Positions 8,348-16,122 of a stretch of 56,428 nucleotides of DNA are shown here, piece by piece. Source of the stretch: an uncultured bacterium (GTDB lineage Bacteria > Patescibacteriota > Patescibacteriia > UBA1558 > GWA2-36-10). The stretch lies in NCBI GenBank assembly GCA_903876815.1, contig CAIRBL010000080.1, forward strand, positions 1 through 56,428, in the 5' to 3' direction. The notes under the pieces were generated by a model. The model saw only the letters and a program-made list of their open reading frames with translations. It was not told the DNA's origin and searched no databases. Numbering within the stretch: the first letter of the stretch is position 1; each line of letters begins with the position of its first letter. Made by a program: the position numbers and the translations under genes.

Positions 8348-8926
8348 TTATTTACGCCACAATTTGTGCCAACGACCAGTTTTGAACAACCACCATTTAT
8401 GATGTAAAAGAAAATCTAAATCCAAAAATTTATGTTGTTTACGATTAAAAAACCAGAGACACATCAACCAAAGTAAATAGACAAAAATTGCAAAAACTAA
8501 AAATCCAAAGCTTAAAATAAGCCATTGCCAAACACTACTGATTTTTGCCGTATTGATTGTTAAAGGAATTTTGATACCAGAAGCAGCTTTAAAACTATTT
8601 TGATGCAAAGCTTGGCTGATAACTGATAAATTTGTCTTTTGTACAGCTGACACTTGAGTAGAAAAATTAGCTGTCAGCTCAATCATCATGATTTCTTCTG
8701 GCAAAAGATTGAATTCACTAGGCTCAATTTTAATATTGTTGACCAAAGCATCAGCTTGCACTCGTACAAAAATAGGCTCGCTGGAAATATTGGTAATTTT
8801 TAATTTTTCTTGCTTATTTTGCGGATAATCTAGCTCTATTTTAGCTGGCTCCACTGCCAAACCAACCGCCCCAACATGTAGTGGTACCAAAAAAAGCAAA
8901 AATAGAAAAATAAATTTCACGCGCAT
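8348..8926 (-). CDS. Exported Ig-like protein with C-terminal membrane anchor, partner of the B12-binding-type protein
   Basis: 192 aa. It has a signal peptide (about 1-20, ending near VGA), a beta-sandwich-like domain (about 24-125; IELDYPQNKQEKLKITNISSE recalls the bacterial Ig-like/MSP type), one long hydrophobic segment (about 135-160) and a strongly basic tail rich in Trp, Lys and His. The topology is a surface domain anchored by a C-terminal helix. It starts 6 bases after the stop of the toroid/DUF4430 gene, whose C-terminal domain looks related. The two are therefore likely made together under the same riboswitch, this one perhaps holding the other at the membrane. Function is inferred from context only. 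Confidence 0.6.
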   Translation of the reverse strand: MRVKFIFLFLLFLVPLHVGAVGLAVEPAKIELDYPQNKQEKLKITNISSEPIFVRVQADALVNNIKIEPSEFNLLPEEIMMIELTANFSTQVSAVQKTNLSVISQALHQNSFKAASGIKIPLTINTAKISSVWQWLILSFGFLVFAIFVYLLWLMCLWFFNRKQHKFLDLDFLLHHKWWLFKTGRWHKLWRK

Positions 8927-8932
8927 AAAAAA

Positions 8933-10693
8933 TTATTGTGCTTGTGCCCAAAAAATTAACTGACCAGTTTGGTTACCTGAGCTGGATAAATTGTTTGGCA
9001 AACTGAGCTTCACACTCACAGACTCAGAGCCAGCTACACCCAACTGCTCTTGCCAATTTTGCCAAATAATATTTTCTAAACTAGTGTGTTGCACAAAAAC
9101 ATCAGAACCTGAAATATTAGCTTCCAAATGAATGGCTACGTTACCTGTGTTATGAACTTGCAAAATATTTTCTCCAATTTGACCTGGTTGTAACTGACCA
9201 AAATTTAGACTAGCTTGACTGACAGAAAACGAAACTTGTTCTGGTGGGTTTTCTTCTCCATCATTGTCTATATTTACTGACAAATCTACACTCTGACTAA
9301 ACCCAGAACCAAGCGTAACGTAAACCTTGGGACTTCTAATATAATCATCATTTTGCACCACATAAACCGGATACACGCCATTATTAGCTAAATTTAAACT
9401 TAAACTGCCACTAGCGTCGGTATTTAAAACTTGATCACCGACTTGCACTGCCTGATTGCTTAAATTGTGCCAAGTACCATCATGATATTGGGCTTGCACA
9501 TTCAGAATATTTTCACTCAAAGTAGCTGTTAAACGACTAGGCAAAATATCAAAGGGACCATAAGCCCACAAAATTTCATCACCGTCAGCCACTGTCTGCA
9601 CATTAGCTGCCTGTGAGCCTGCTTGCCAATTTTGCCAATACTGCCAACCACTAACTCCTTGTCCACTAAAACCAGCAATCATGGAAACATAAGGCCCATA
9701 CTCTGTATCTTGGATTTGATAAGTAAAATTACACACACTCGCAGCACTAACCAAAACATCTAACACTGTTTGGCCACTCAAATTATCGGCTAAACAAATA
9801 GTATCAGTCGGGCCCTCAATTCTAATGCTGACCTGTGTATCGTTATTATTATTTTCTTCAGCAGGAATATCTATGTGATTGACGGGATAGCTTTTGTCTA
9901 AAATAGCAAGCAAGGCATAGGCTGTGACCATACCAGAGCCCTGTGTATCACTTGGGAGCCATAAAAATGAACCGTCTGCTTGTTGTAAACTGTTTAAAAA
10001 ACTTAAAGGTGTATTAGCGCCTTGAGACCAAGTATTAGCATCAATATCTAGCTTATTTAAAGCCGCTAGTACCCAAGCTGTTGAAGCGCCATCTGAGTCA
10101 CTAGCTGCATCATAAGCAAAACCACCATTTGTTTTTTGCGTAGTTTGTAGATAATTTAAAGCATTGATAATAGCTGTATTACTGCTAGCCACACCAGCCT
10201 CCTTGAGAGCCATAATAGCTGCCGCTGTATCATTACTGTCTGAAGTGCCACTTGTGGCCCAAGACCAACCACCATCAGTATTTTGATGACTTAAAATAAA
10301 ATCTTTCACGCTATTAAAGTCTCCGGCTTTATTTACTGAGCCTGCTGCCAACAAAGCCCAAAAATCATCATTTAATTGCGTATCAGAACCAAACTGACCA
10401 TTACTAATATGTCCGCTCAAAGTTGCAAACAAAGTACGCAAAGTCTCAAAATCCTGACTTTGTACAGAGCTCAAAGCTAATAAATATTTAGCCACTTTCA
10501 TAAGATCTTGCTCTTGAGGATTGACGTAGCTAGTTGATAAATTTTGCTGATTAGCTGCTGCTAAACTTTGTGTAATCCAAGGATTTTGCGTTTGCGCTTG
10601 CAAATACTGGATAGCACTAGCATTGTCGGCAAAAGATAAAAATGGCACTAACAACAAGGCATTGAGTAAAAATAAAGCAAGAATTTTTTTCAT
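8933..10693 (-). CDS. Secreted toroid + DUF4430 protein, transcobalamin/intrinsic-factor-like
   Basis: 586 aa. It has a signal peptide (1-22) and an alpha/alpha toroid (about 30-270) with prenyltransferase-type repeats: NTDGGWSW near 137, KTNGGFAYD near 189 and QADGSFLWL near 237, each followed by an alanine-rich helix such as DTAAAIMALKEAG. A DUF4430-type beta domain follows (about 285-385), with TVLDVL, YGPYVSMI, SGWQYW and DGDEILWAYG. Two Ig-like domains complete it. Toroid plus DUF4430 is the plan of animal intrinsic factor and transcobalamin. A cobalamin riboswitch stands upstream, so I infer corrinoid capture outside the cell. It is not a terpene cyclase: it is exported and I see no DxDD-type acid motif. 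No B12 transporter is encoded in the window. Confidence 0.72.
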   Translation of the reverse strand: MKKILALFLLNALLLVPFLSFADNASAIQYLQAQTQNPWITQSLAAANQQNLSTSYVNPQEQDLMKVAKYLLALSSVQSQDFETLRTLFATLSGHISNGQFGSDTQLNDDFWALLAAGSVNKAGDFNSVKDFILSHQNTDGGWSWATSGTSDSNDTAAAIMALKEAGVASSNTAIINALNYLQTTQKTNGGFAYDAASDSDGASTAWVLAALNKLDIDANTWSQGANTPLSFLNSLQQADGSFLWLPSDTQGSGMVTAYALLAILDKSYPVNHIDIPAEENNNNDTQVSIRIEGPTDTICLADNLSGQTVLDVLVSAASVCNFTYQIQDTEYGPYVSMIAGFSGQGVSGWQYWQNWQAGSQAANVQTVADGDEILWAYGPFDILPSRLTATLSENILNVQAQYHDGTWHNLSNQAVQVGDQVLNTDASGSLSLNLANNGVYPVYVVQNDDYIRSPKVYVTLGSGFSQSVDLSVNIDNDGEENPPEQVSFSVSQASLNFGQLQPGQIGENILQVHNTGNVAIHLEANISGSDVFVQHTSLENIIWQNWQEQLGVAGSESVSVKLSLPNNLSSSGNQTGQLIFWAQAQ

Positions 10694-10738
10694 AGAATTA
10701 TTATTTTAAAATTTATATTCAAAATCAATCATTGGTAT

Positions 10739-10756
10739 CCCCGCCTTTGGCGGGGT
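10739..10756. repeat. GC-rich hairpin before the transcobalamin-like gene
   Basis: CCCCGCC/GGCGGGG arms around a three-base loop stand out in an AT-rich leader, between the riboswitch attenuator and the start codon. No T-run follows on the minus strand, so it is not a standard terminator. It may stabilise the mRNA or affect translation. Confidence 0.55.
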
Positions 10757-10787
10757 TCCGCTCAATTTTATAAAATTATTGAAGCGT

Positions 10788-10813
10788 AAAAAAATCTCCT
10801 GATTTCCAGGAGA
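10788..10813 (-). terminator. Attenuator terminator of the cobalamin riboswitch
   Basis: Arms TCTCCTG/CAGGAGA (10795-10813) are followed by seven Ts on the minus strand. The 5' arm TCTCCT is complementary to AGGAGA at 10873-10868, just after the aptamer, so an antiterminator pairing is possible. This suggests control at transcription termination. Confidence 0.7.
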
Positions 10814-10884
10814 CAACGAGTAAGTCTATTATCTTTTGACATGTGATGATAACAAGCTCACTCCTTTTCTCCTTAGGAAAAAGA

Positions 10885-11005
10885 ATAAACAAACTTCAGG
10901 TATCTGACTTATCTCCGCCAATGGCAGAGCTTACAGTAGCTAGGACTGTGGAGGTTTTACACCTCGCTTCCCTGATTAAATTTTAAAGGTAACTTTCGCT
11001 CTCAA
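10885..11005 (-). promoter_or_regulatory. Cobalamin (B12) riboswitch
   Basis: The conserved aptamer core can be read on the minus strand: GGGAAGCGAGGTGTAAAACC (from 10972), then the B12-box-like CACAGTCCTAGCTACTGTAA (10950-10931), a GC hairpin (GCTCTGCC..GGCGGAG) and the closing AGTCAGATACCTG (10909-10897). TCAGG and CCTGA flank the core and can pair. These match the AdoCbl riboswitch family consensus in order and spacing. A terminator and then the transcobalamin-like gene follow. It should shut off that gene when cobalamin is plentiful. Confidence 0.85.
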
Positions 11006-11055
11006 ACTTTAGCACAAGATTTTAGCTTTGACAAGCAGTTATTTTACTTGGTTTT

Positions 11056-11517
11056 TTATAGTGATTTTTTCTTTAATAATCTATTTAGCTCGGTCTGAAA
11101 AGTCTGCGCGTCTTTAAATGACCGATAAACAGACGCATAGCGAATATAAGCAACTTGATCAAAGTTTTTCAACTTTTTCATGACAATATCACCTAAAACT
11201 TTTGAAGTAATTTCACCTTTAGACACTTTGGTGATTTCTCTCTCTATTTCTGAAACTAATTTTTGAAAATTTTCTTCTAAATAAGATCTTTTTTCTAAAG
11301 AAGTGCGCAAACCCCTCACTATTTTATCTCGATTATAAGTCTCTCTTCTACCATCACGCTTAATAACCACCAGATCCAAAATCTCTATCGCTTCTAGAGT
11401 AGAAAATCTCATTTTACACTTAAGGCACTCACGTCTGCGACGAATATTAAAACCCCCGCCACTTAAACGAGAGTCTATCACTTTTGTATCTTGATGATTA
11501 CAAGCTGGACAATGCAT
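11056..11517 (-). CDS. nrdR: Transcriptional repressor NrdR
   Basis: Zinc-ribbon plus ATP-cone regulator of ribonucleotide reductase genes, 153 aa. CPAC at 3-6 and CLKC (about 31-34) are the zinc ligands, with the RRRREC segment typical of the DNA-binding ribbon. The ATP-cone follows (about 49-140), sensing ATP and dATP. It is the last gene of ftsA-ftsZ-nrdR, four bases after ftsZ. The B12 riboswitch lies immediately downstream, which is suggestive because class II ribonucleotide reductases use B12; no reductase is in the window. Confidence 0.95.
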   Translation of the reverse strand: MHCPACNHQDTKVIDSRLSGGGFNIRRRRECLKCKMRFSTLEAIEILDLVVIKRDGRRETYNRDKIVRGLRTSLEKRSYLEENFQKLVSEIEREITKVSKGEITSKVLGDIVMKKLKNFDQVAYIRYASVYRSFKDAQTFQTELNRLLKKKSL

Positions 11518-11521
11518 AGCT

Positions 11522-12700
11522 TTATCTGTCTTGCATTTTTTTGCGTAAGAAAGCTGGAATTTCTAATTCCTCTTCCTCTTTGCTCTTTGTTACCTCGACT
11601 GGCTTTTCTTCAACTTCTTCTTTATTAAAAGCTTTTTTGATAGTTCTTTCTTCAGCTTTTTTTACATAAGTTTCTTGATAAGAAATATGACTTTGTGCAG
11701 GCACTGACATTCTTTCTTGCTGTTTGTCATTGTGCTGCTTAAAGCCAGTTGCAATCACTGTTACTTTTACTTCATCACCCAAAGATTCATCGATCACTGC
11801 ACCAAAAATAACTTTAGCTTCTGGATCACAAGCAGAAGTAATCACTTCGGCCGCTTCATTGACTTCAAACATCGATAAATCTGAACTGCCAGAAATGGTA
11901 AACAAGACTCCAGTAGCACCATTGATAGATAATTCCAGCAAAGGGCTATCTATAGCGGCTCGAGCTGCATCTTGAGCTCTATTTTCGCCAGTGGCTCTGC
12001 CTATACCCATCAAAGCTGAGCCTGCCTGCCTCATAATAGCTTTGACGTCGGCAAAGTCGACGTTGACCAAACCTGGTACAGTGATAAGCTCAGAAATGCC
12101 TTGAACTCCTTGTTTTAAAACTTCGTCAACAATCGCAAAGGCATCAAGGAGAGATGTTTTTTTATCAATAATTTGTAATAATCTGTCATTGGGGATGGTA
12201 ATAATAGTGTCTACTTTGTCGATCAATCTATCCAAACCACGCTCTGCTATATCTTTGCGCTGTAGACCTTCAAAAGTAAAAGGCTTAGTCACTACTGCCA
12301 CGGTCAAAGCACCAGCCTCTCTGGCAATGTCAGCAATAATAGGCGCTGCTCCTGTGCCAGTGCCTCCACCTAAACCACAAGTGATAAAAACCATATCTGC
12401 ACCAGCCAAAGTACCGGAAATGTCAGTTTCGTTTTCCTCAGCTGATTTGGAGCCCAAATCAGGATCCATGCCAGCACCCAAACCACGTGTCGTATTGCGA
12501 CCAATGTGAATCTTGTGTGGAGCAATAGAATGATGAAGCGCTTGAGCATCGGTATTCACAGCGATAAATTCTACTCCCTTAATTTTGGAAGTTACCATAC
12601 GATTCACAGCTGAACCGCCAGATCCGCCTACACCTACTACTTTAATATTTGCAAATGTTTCAATAGAAGGAATGACTTCTTCAATGTTTTTTCTGTTCAT
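11522..12700 (-). CDS. ftsZ: Cell division GTPase FtsZ
   Basis: Tubulin-like protein that polymerises into the division ring. The 392-aa protein has the signature GGGTGTGAAP at 111-120, the synergy-loop region with NVDFADV, a variable charged linker (about 335-375) and a C-terminal IPAFLRKK peptide, which is the docking site for FtsA. It lies 21 bases after ftsA and just before nrdR. Confidence 0.98.
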   Translation of the reverse strand: MNRKNIEEVIPSIETFANIKVVGVGGSGGSAVNRMVTSKIKGVEFIAVNTDAQALHHSIAPHKIHIGRNTTRGLGAGMDPDLGSKSAEENETDISGTLAGADMVFITCGLGGGTGTGAAPIIADIAREAGALTVAVVTKPFTFEGLQRKDIAERGLDRLIDKVDTIITIPNDRLLQIIDKKTSLLDAFAIVDEVLKQGVQGISELITVPGLVNVDFADVKAIMRQAGSALMGIGRATGENRAQDAARAAIDSPLLELSINGATGVLFTISGSSDLSMFEVNEAAEVITSACDPEAKVIFGAVIDESLGDEVKVTVIATGFKQHNDKQQERMSVPAQSHISYQETYVKKAEERTIKKAFNKEEVEEKPVEVTKSKEEEELEIPAFLRKKMQDR

Positions 12701-12721
12701 TGATTTTGAAAAAATTAAAAA

Positions 12722-13966
12722 TTAAGGCCACAAAGATTTAAACCAACCTCTCATTTTTTCAGTGGTTTGTTTGACCGAGGAAAAATTAGAAAGAAAATTT
12801 TGATTGATACCAATATTTTTATTAGCCCAAATAACTAGCCCTAAGGCCGTGGTAAATTCTGGATCTTTAAGCTTATCAATAGGGAAAACGTGATTAACTG
12901 GCACTCCCAAAAATACTGGCAATTTAAAAACTTTTTTGGCTAAATCTACTACCAAGGGTAATTTTGCACCACCGCCAGTCAAAACCAAACCAGCTGGAAG
13001 CTTACCACTCTTATCTATTTTCTTCAATTCAGCATCTACCATCTTAAAGATTTCTTCCATCCTAGCTTCACAGATATCAGCAATATCTTTTTTGTAAACA
13101 TAAGTGCCTTTTTTCTCTACTTCGGAATACTTATGTAAATCTACTTCATCTCTCTTAGAAACTTCATCACTCAAGGCAAGTGCCTGATCTAATTTGACAA
13201 TCTCTGCTGTTTCTACTGAAGTTCTTAAGCCAATAGCTAAATCATTGGTCACATGACCTGCTCCTACTGGTAAAACTGCTGTATGCAAAATGTCGCCTTC
13301 TTCAAAAACAGCTAAGGCTGTAGTAGATTGGCCAATGTTGACAACAGCCACACCTAAATCTTTTTGTTTTTGAGTCAAAATAGCTTCAGAGGTAGCTAAA
13401 GTAGAAAAGACTAAGTCTTCAATATCAATACCAGTACGATAAATACACTTGGTTAAATTTTTGATCTGTGCTGAAAGACCCATGATAATCTGCGTTTCAA
13501 CTTCTAGTCTGACGCCAGACATACCGATCGGATCACGCAAATCTCTTTGGTCATCTAAATTATAATTCGTCGGCAACACATGTAAAATTTCATAGTTTGG
13601 TGGCGTAGCGATTGCTTGCGCTGCTTCCAAAGCTCTTTCAATATCACTTTGTTCTACTTGTTCATTAGCTTTAGCAACAGCTACCACGCCTTTGCTATTG
13701 AGAGTTTTGATGTGCACACCTGAGATACCAACTACAATTTTATCAATATTAAAACCAGTCATGCGTTCGCATTTTTCTACTGTTGCCGAAATAACAGAAA
13801 CAGCATCTTCTATAGAGCTAATACTGCCTCGATTTACACCTTCAGCTGGATTTTCAGCAGCGCCAATAATTTGCAAATCACCATTTTGATTCACCTGCCC
13901 CATGACAATGCGAATAGCGCTAGTGCCGATATCCAAGCCTGTAATAATTTCCTTACTTTTGACCAT
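12722..13966 (-). CDS. ftsA: Cell division protein FtsA
   Basis: Actin-like ATPase that tethers FtsZ to the membrane. The 414-aa protein starts with the phosphate-1 segment GLDIGTSAIRIV, contains the SHS2-type 1C region and a late TGGGAKLP adenosine motif, and ends with an amphipathic MRGWFKSLWP membrane-targeting helix. It is the first gene of ftsA-ftsZ-nrdR and has a well-formed promoter upstream. Confidence 0.97.
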   Translation of the reverse strand: MVKSKEIITGLDIGTSAIRIVMGQVNQNGDLQIIGAAENPAEGVNRGSISSIEDAVSVISATVEKCERMTGFNIDKIVVGISGVHIKTLNSKGVVAVAKANEQVEQSDIERALEAAQAIATPPNYEILHVLPTNYNLDDQRDLRDPIGMSGVRLEVETQIIMGLSAQIKNLTKCIYRTGIDIEDLVFSTLATSEAILTQKQKDLGVAVVNIGQSTTALAVFEEGDILHTAVLPVGAGHVTNDLAIGLRTSVETAEIVKLDQALALSDEVSKRDEVDLHKYSEVEKKGTYVYKKDIADICEARMEEIFKMVDAELKKIDKSGKLPAGLVLTGGGAKLPLVVDLAKKVFKLPVFLGVPVNHVFPIDKLKDPEFTTALGLVIWANKNIGINQNFLSNFSSVKQTTEKMRGWFKSLWP

Positions 13967-13981
13967 AACAAAACTTTGAGA

Positions 13982-14002
13982 CTTTTGAATTTAATTCAAA
14001 AG
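13982..14002 (-). repeat. Hairpin at the 5' end of the ftsA mRNA
   Basis: The 21-base palindrome CTTTTGAATT/AATTCAAAAG starts within a few bases of the predicted ftsA transcription start. A stem at the very 5' end could protect the message or take part in regulation. No T-run follows. Confidence 0.55.
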
Positions 14003-14010
14003 ATAACATA

Positions 14011-14039
14011 ATTATAACTAAATTTTGCTTATTTGCCAA
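14011..14039 (-). promoter_or_regulatory. Promoter of ftsA-ftsZ-nrdR
   Basis: TTGGCA (14039-14034) and a perfect TATAAT (14016-14011) are separated by 17 bases on the minus strand, about 45 bases before the ftsA start codon. Confidence 0.75.
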
Positions 14040-14077
14040 ATGCTCACTCTTCACTGGATAGTATAATCAATAAAATA

Positions 14078-14416
14078 CTAGAAAAAAATAAAAATACCCA
14101 CCAAAACAGCTAAAATTGCAGCCAACAAAACCATCGAAGCCAATAGATCTTTAATCTCTTTCGCAAAGTGATGTGTCTGCGGAGCCAACATATCCACTAA
14201 TCTTTCCACGCTAGCATTTACAATTTCTAAAATTAAAACTAAAGAAATGACTAATAATAAAATCAGCCATTCAAATCTAGAAATATTTTCCCACACCGCC
14301 AAGCTAACAGCACAAAAAGCAAAAAATACATGAATACGAAAATTCCTCTCACTCAAAAACATAACTCTTAAGCCAGCTCGAGCATGTTTTAAGCTACGTA
14401 AAAATTTAGTTGGCAT
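14078..14416 (-). CDS. dgkA: Diacylglycerol/undecaprenol kinase family protein (DgkA-like)
   Basis: Small integral membrane lipid kinase of 112 aa with three hydrophobic helices. The family signature is visible as EIVNASVERLVD (about 63-74), followed by KEIKDLLASMVLL, which carries the Lys-Asp pair of the active site. It would phosphorylate undecaprenol or diacylglycerol at the membrane. The start overlaps the end of ybeY by 11 bases, so it is the last gene of the long rpsU-to-dgkA run. Confidence 0.88.
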   Translation of the reverse strand: MPTKFLRSLKHARAGLRVMFLSERNFRIHVFFAFCAVSLAVWENISRFEWLILLLVISLVLILEIVNASVERLVDMLAPQTHHFAKEIKDLLASMVLLAAILAVLVGIFIFF

Positions 14417-14843
14417 AATTTTTTAGTAAAGCTAAAATTTTTTCTTGTTCTTTTTCTTGACGTAAATATTCTTGCTCACTTAATTCATGATCATAGCCTA
14501 ATAAATGTAAAATACCGTGCACCGTCAATAATTGTAATTCAGCCCTAAGACTTGTCTTGTGTTCTAAGGCTTGTTTTTTTGCCTTGGCTAAACAAATAAC
14601 TATTTCTCCCAAAATTTCTGCTGAGTCTATATTAAAAGACAAAACATCTGTCACTTTATTTTTATGACGATAAACTTTATTTAAATTTTTTATTTCTGTC
14701 TCTGAAACTAAGGCTATGGAAATATTTTTTTTGAGTCTAAATTTTTTTTGAATAATTTTTTCCAAATACAACAACCAAGTAAAGTTAGCTGTACTTGACC
14801 TTTTATTCAAAACTATCAAAGGCTCTGTTTTATGTTTATTCAT
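14406..14843 (-). CDS. ybeY: Endoribonuclease YbeY (rRNA maturation factor)
   Basis: Zinc-dependent RNase that helps mature 16S rRNA and in ribosome quality control. The metal site HGILHLLGYDHE is intact, and VTDVLSFN is the typical preceding segment. The 145-aa length is normal. The ATG at 14843 overlaps the previous stop codon by eight bases; a TTG four codons earlier is possible but less likely. It is coupled to dgkA downstream, a pairing common in bacteria. Confidence 0.94.
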   Translation of the reverse strand: MNKHKTEPLIVLNKRSSTANFTWLLYLEKIIQKKFRLKKNISIALVSETEIKNLNKVYRHKNKVTDVLSFNIDSAEILGEIVICLAKAKKQALEHKTSLRAELQLLTVHGILHLLGYDHELSEQEYLRQEKEQEKILALLKNYAN

Positions 14844-16116
14844 TGATAAATTCAAAACTATTTAGCATCATTTGAAAAATAGTATTAAAATAACGTTCAG
14901 CTTGATCATTGACATCATATCTGATAACTATTTTATGACTAGCAGTAACAGCCACTAACCATAAATCACCATCTATTTCTTGCTTTAGAGTCGGAATTTT
15001 GCTTTTACCCAAAGTCACTGTAGTAGTATTGTCTAATTTTGGATGTAGACCCGAATCATTAGCCCAAGCACTTAAGCTAGCGTTATCTGTATTATTTACC
15101 ATTATTAAACTAAAATTATCACCTAATTCCGTGTCCGTTGAAATAGCTACTGTGTGATTAACATCAGTCAAAATATCAGCTACCCAAGCAGATGGATACA
15201 AAAAGCGATATTTAAATTCATTATTAGTAAAAATAGTCACTATACCCGCATCAGACAAAGCTCCACTGGACACACTGGGGTTATAAAGATTCAAAACTTC
15301 TGTACCGTCTTGATAACCATCATTGTCTGTATCACTATCATTAATGTTGGTACCAAATAAACCCTCTTCTTCGCGAGTCAAATTGTCTTTATCAGCGTCA
15401 GTATTGTCATTTGCTGGTGGAGGTGGCGGAGCAACCGGATTATTGTTAGCATTATTATTATTTTCTGATTCTACTTCTGCCTGATAAACTGCCCAGCCTG
15501 CCTTAGTAAATTGGTAAGTGCCAACTTTATTTTTATCTACACTACCATCAAATTGCACGGTAAACTTGAAATTTGCACCACTGCTGATGGCTGCATAGAT
15601 ATAGGCCGAGCCATCTTTTTGTAAGGGCATATTAGTCAAATACTTTGGTTGCAAATCTCCCAAATACACCGGATATTTTTGCTCAAACTGAAAATATTTA
15701 TCCAAAGCTGTTTTAAAAACATTTATATCATCCAAAATTTTCTGATCATTTTTGGCTTCGATTTGTTCAGTATTATTTTCTGTGTTATTTTCTGTATTGT
15801 TCGCTGCTGGAATATTTGTAGTGGGACTCGTCACACTGCTACTAGCCCACCATAACATAGCAGCTATCACAAAACCCAAGAACAAAACAAAAACAATACT
15901 CACAAAAATAATTTTTTGTTTAGAGCTTAGTTGTTTTTTTGGTGATTGAGGTAAAAATTTAGCTGGCATGACATGCACACTATCTTCACTCAACTCCAAA
16001 GGCTTATCTTTTCCAATTTCTTGATTAACAATAGTGTTAATCTCATTTGACATTTTTTGTGTATCACGCTCAGCATTTATATCTTGAGCATTATTTTCTT
16101 TTTGATCTGAAAACAT
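14836..16116 (-). CDS. Membrane protein with pseudopilin-like and calcium-repeat (TSP3-like) regions
   Basis: 426 aa. A cytoplasmic N-terminus (about 1-68) precedes one membrane segment (about 69-92) and an Asn/Thr-rich linker. A region of about 60 residues (DDINVFKTALDKYFQFEQKYP... PLQKDGSAYIY) resembles the C-terminal part of type II secretion pseudopilins. An acidic DxDxD stretch (DTDADKDNLT, NDSDTDNDGYQDG) like thrombospondin type 3 repeats follows, then a C-terminal domain of unknown type. There is no prepilin cleavage motif. It starts 6 bases after the 272-aa gene, which has the same topology, so both probably act at the cell surface. Confidence 0.6.
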   Translation of the reverse strand: MFSDQKENNAQDINAERDTQKMSNEINTIVNQEIGKDKPLELSEDSVHVMPAKFLPQSPKKQLSSKQKIIFVSIVFVLFLGFVIAAMLWWASSSVTSPTTNIPAANNTENNTENNTEQIEAKNDQKILDDINVFKTALDKYFQFEQKYPVYLGDLQPKYLTNMPLQKDGSAYIYAAISSGANFKFTVQFDGSVDKNKVGTYQFTKAGWAVYQAEVESENNNNANNNPVAPPPPPANDNTDADKDNLTREEEGLFGTNINDSDTDNDGYQDGTEVLNLYNPSVSSGALSDAGIVTIFTNNEFKYRFLYPSAWVADILTDVNHTVAISTDTELGDNFSLIMVNNTDNASLSAWANDSGLHPKLDNTTTVTLGKSKIPTLKQEIDGDLWLVAVTASHKIVIRYDVNDQAERYFNTIFQMMLNSFEFINE

Positions 16117-16122
16117 ACTTAA

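Noticed and set aside
8933..10693. Squalene/terpene cyclase or prenyltransferase
   Set aside because: The QxxGGW-like repeats fit the toroid fold, but the protein is exported, has no DxDD or zinc motif that I can see, and carries a DUF4430 domain under a B12 riboswitch.
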